A stretch of 12,525 nt of DNA from positions 1-12,525 of the forward strand of contig CALVLO010000026.1 in the NCBI GenBank assembly GCA_944338265.1, written 5' to 3'. Under the pieces are notes generated by a model. It was not told the DNA's origin, searched no databases, and saw only the letters and a program-made list of their open reading frames with translations. The stretch comes from an uncultured Clostridia bacterium. Lineage in GTDB: Bacteria > Bacillota > Clostridia > Christensenellales > Borkfalkiaceae. Shown here piece by piece: positions 12,018 through 12,525 of the stretch (its first letter is position 1; every line of letters starts with the position of its first letter). A program made the position numbers and the translations under genes.

Positions 12018-12525
12018 TTATTTCTTCTTCTTTTTAACGAGTACGTTGTAGGGCTTGATGAGTCCCTTTTTGATGAGCGCCGCGTCGTCCTCGTAGGGGG
12101 CGTGGTAGTCCATCGGGATGTGTCCGACGACGGGAACGCCGTGCTTTGCGGCGAGGTCGGCGATCAGTTCCTTTGCGTATTTGACCATGCGCTTGCTCGT
12201 CACGCGCACCTTCATGGGCGTCTCGGCGTATGTCTTGCGGTCGGAAACGTCCTCATAGCGGTATTTGCTGTCCTCATAGGCGGCGGGATCGAGCGCCAAA
12301 TAGAGGGTGAGCGTCTTTCCGCCGATCGAGAGCCGCGCGATGCGGTCACCGTGGAAACGGAAGTTCTCGCACGCCTGACTTACGCGGGAGCGAATTCCCG
12401 CAAGCTCGGAGAGCGCGTTGCGGATCTCGGTGTAGAAGTCCTGCATTTTTTCGTTCTGGATGAGACGGGACTTAAAAGAGCGGCGATACCGCGTGACCCA
12501 TTCGTAGCCGTCGGGCAGCGCGTTC
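12018..12525 (-). CDS. C-terminal part of a protein of unknown function (cut by window edge)
   Basis: At least 168 codons, open to the window edge; the internal Met at 12446 is not the start, because the conserved-looking sequence continues upstream (GYEWVTRYRRSFKSRLIQNE). The visible part contains RYRRSFKSRLIQ, then about 30 residues later SRVSQACENFRFHGDRIARL, IGGKTLTLYLALDP, KYRYEDVSDRK, and a tail LIKKGLIK ending in a run of five lysines. I recognise this pattern as a module of uncharacterised proteins in gut Clostridia, where it can occur in repeats, but I know no function for it. It has no membrane segment and looks like a soluble, basic alpha/beta module. It shares a terminator with the convergent DUF368 gene. 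Confidence 0.85.
   Translation of the reverse strand, partial: NALPDGYEWVTRYRRSFKSRLIQNEKMQDFYTEIRNALSELAGIRSRVSQACENFRFHGDRIARLSIGGKTLTLYLALDPAAYEDSKYRYEDVSDRKTYAETPMKVRVTSKRMVKYAKELIADLAAKHGVPVVGHIPMDYHAPYEDDAALIKKGLIKPYNVLVKKKKK

Overview
The window looks like a chromosomal segment of a GC-rich member of Bacillota, most likely class Clostridia. A gut-type lineage such as Christensenellales or a relative is my guess; the sequence alone does not settle it. The evidence is a Gram-positive ECF-type ThiT thiamine transporter behind a TPP riboswitch, purine-rich Shine-Dalgarno sites, intrinsic terminators, a VanW protein, and ribosomal protein L19 and DnaA sequences of Firmicutes type. Almost all genes are housekeeping. 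I see no phage, transposase, CRISPR, tRNA or rRNA.

Layout. 1-22: start of a gene that leaves the window on the minus strand, with a good promoter. 192-1747: minus-strand thiT-like gene with a TPP riboswitch and terminator switch; its promoter lies back to back with the promoter of a plus-strand operon. 1775-2920: that operon, a YfbR-type 5'-deoxynucleotidase and a small nitroreductase. 2970-4844: mnmG on the minus strand, converging on the nitroreductase. 4845-5465: a 620-base gene-free stretch full of hairpins and dispersed repeats. 5466-8020: dnaA (minus) and recF (plus), divergent, with dnaN absent. 8017-10106: a PHP phosphoesterase and a VanW protein, coupled to recF by ATGA overlaps. 10107-10491: a second repeat-rich gap. 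10492-11966: rplS with its own promoter and terminator, then a DUF368 (PopT-type) membrane protein. 12018-12525: the C-terminal part of a protein of unknown function, minus strand, running out of the window.

How the genes fit together. dnaA, recF and mnmG often lie near the replication origin in Bacillota, but this cluster is rearranged: dnaA and recF point away from each other, dnaN is missing, and I find no canonical DnaA boxes in the non-coding gaps beside dnaA. VanW and the DUF368 protein both point to the cell envelope. The recF-PHP-vanW overlaps suggest one transcript.

Most interesting are the non-coding parts. A 7-1-7 palindrome resembling a Fur/PerR-family box lies over the predicted dnaA -10 element. 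Two families of palindromic repeats keep their stems while changing sequence, and one of them supplies the last codons of vanW. A run of six hairpins lies between dnaA and mnmG. Terminator-like hairpins lie directly before the starts of mnmG and the DUF368 gene. I did not find a clear new multi-gene system.
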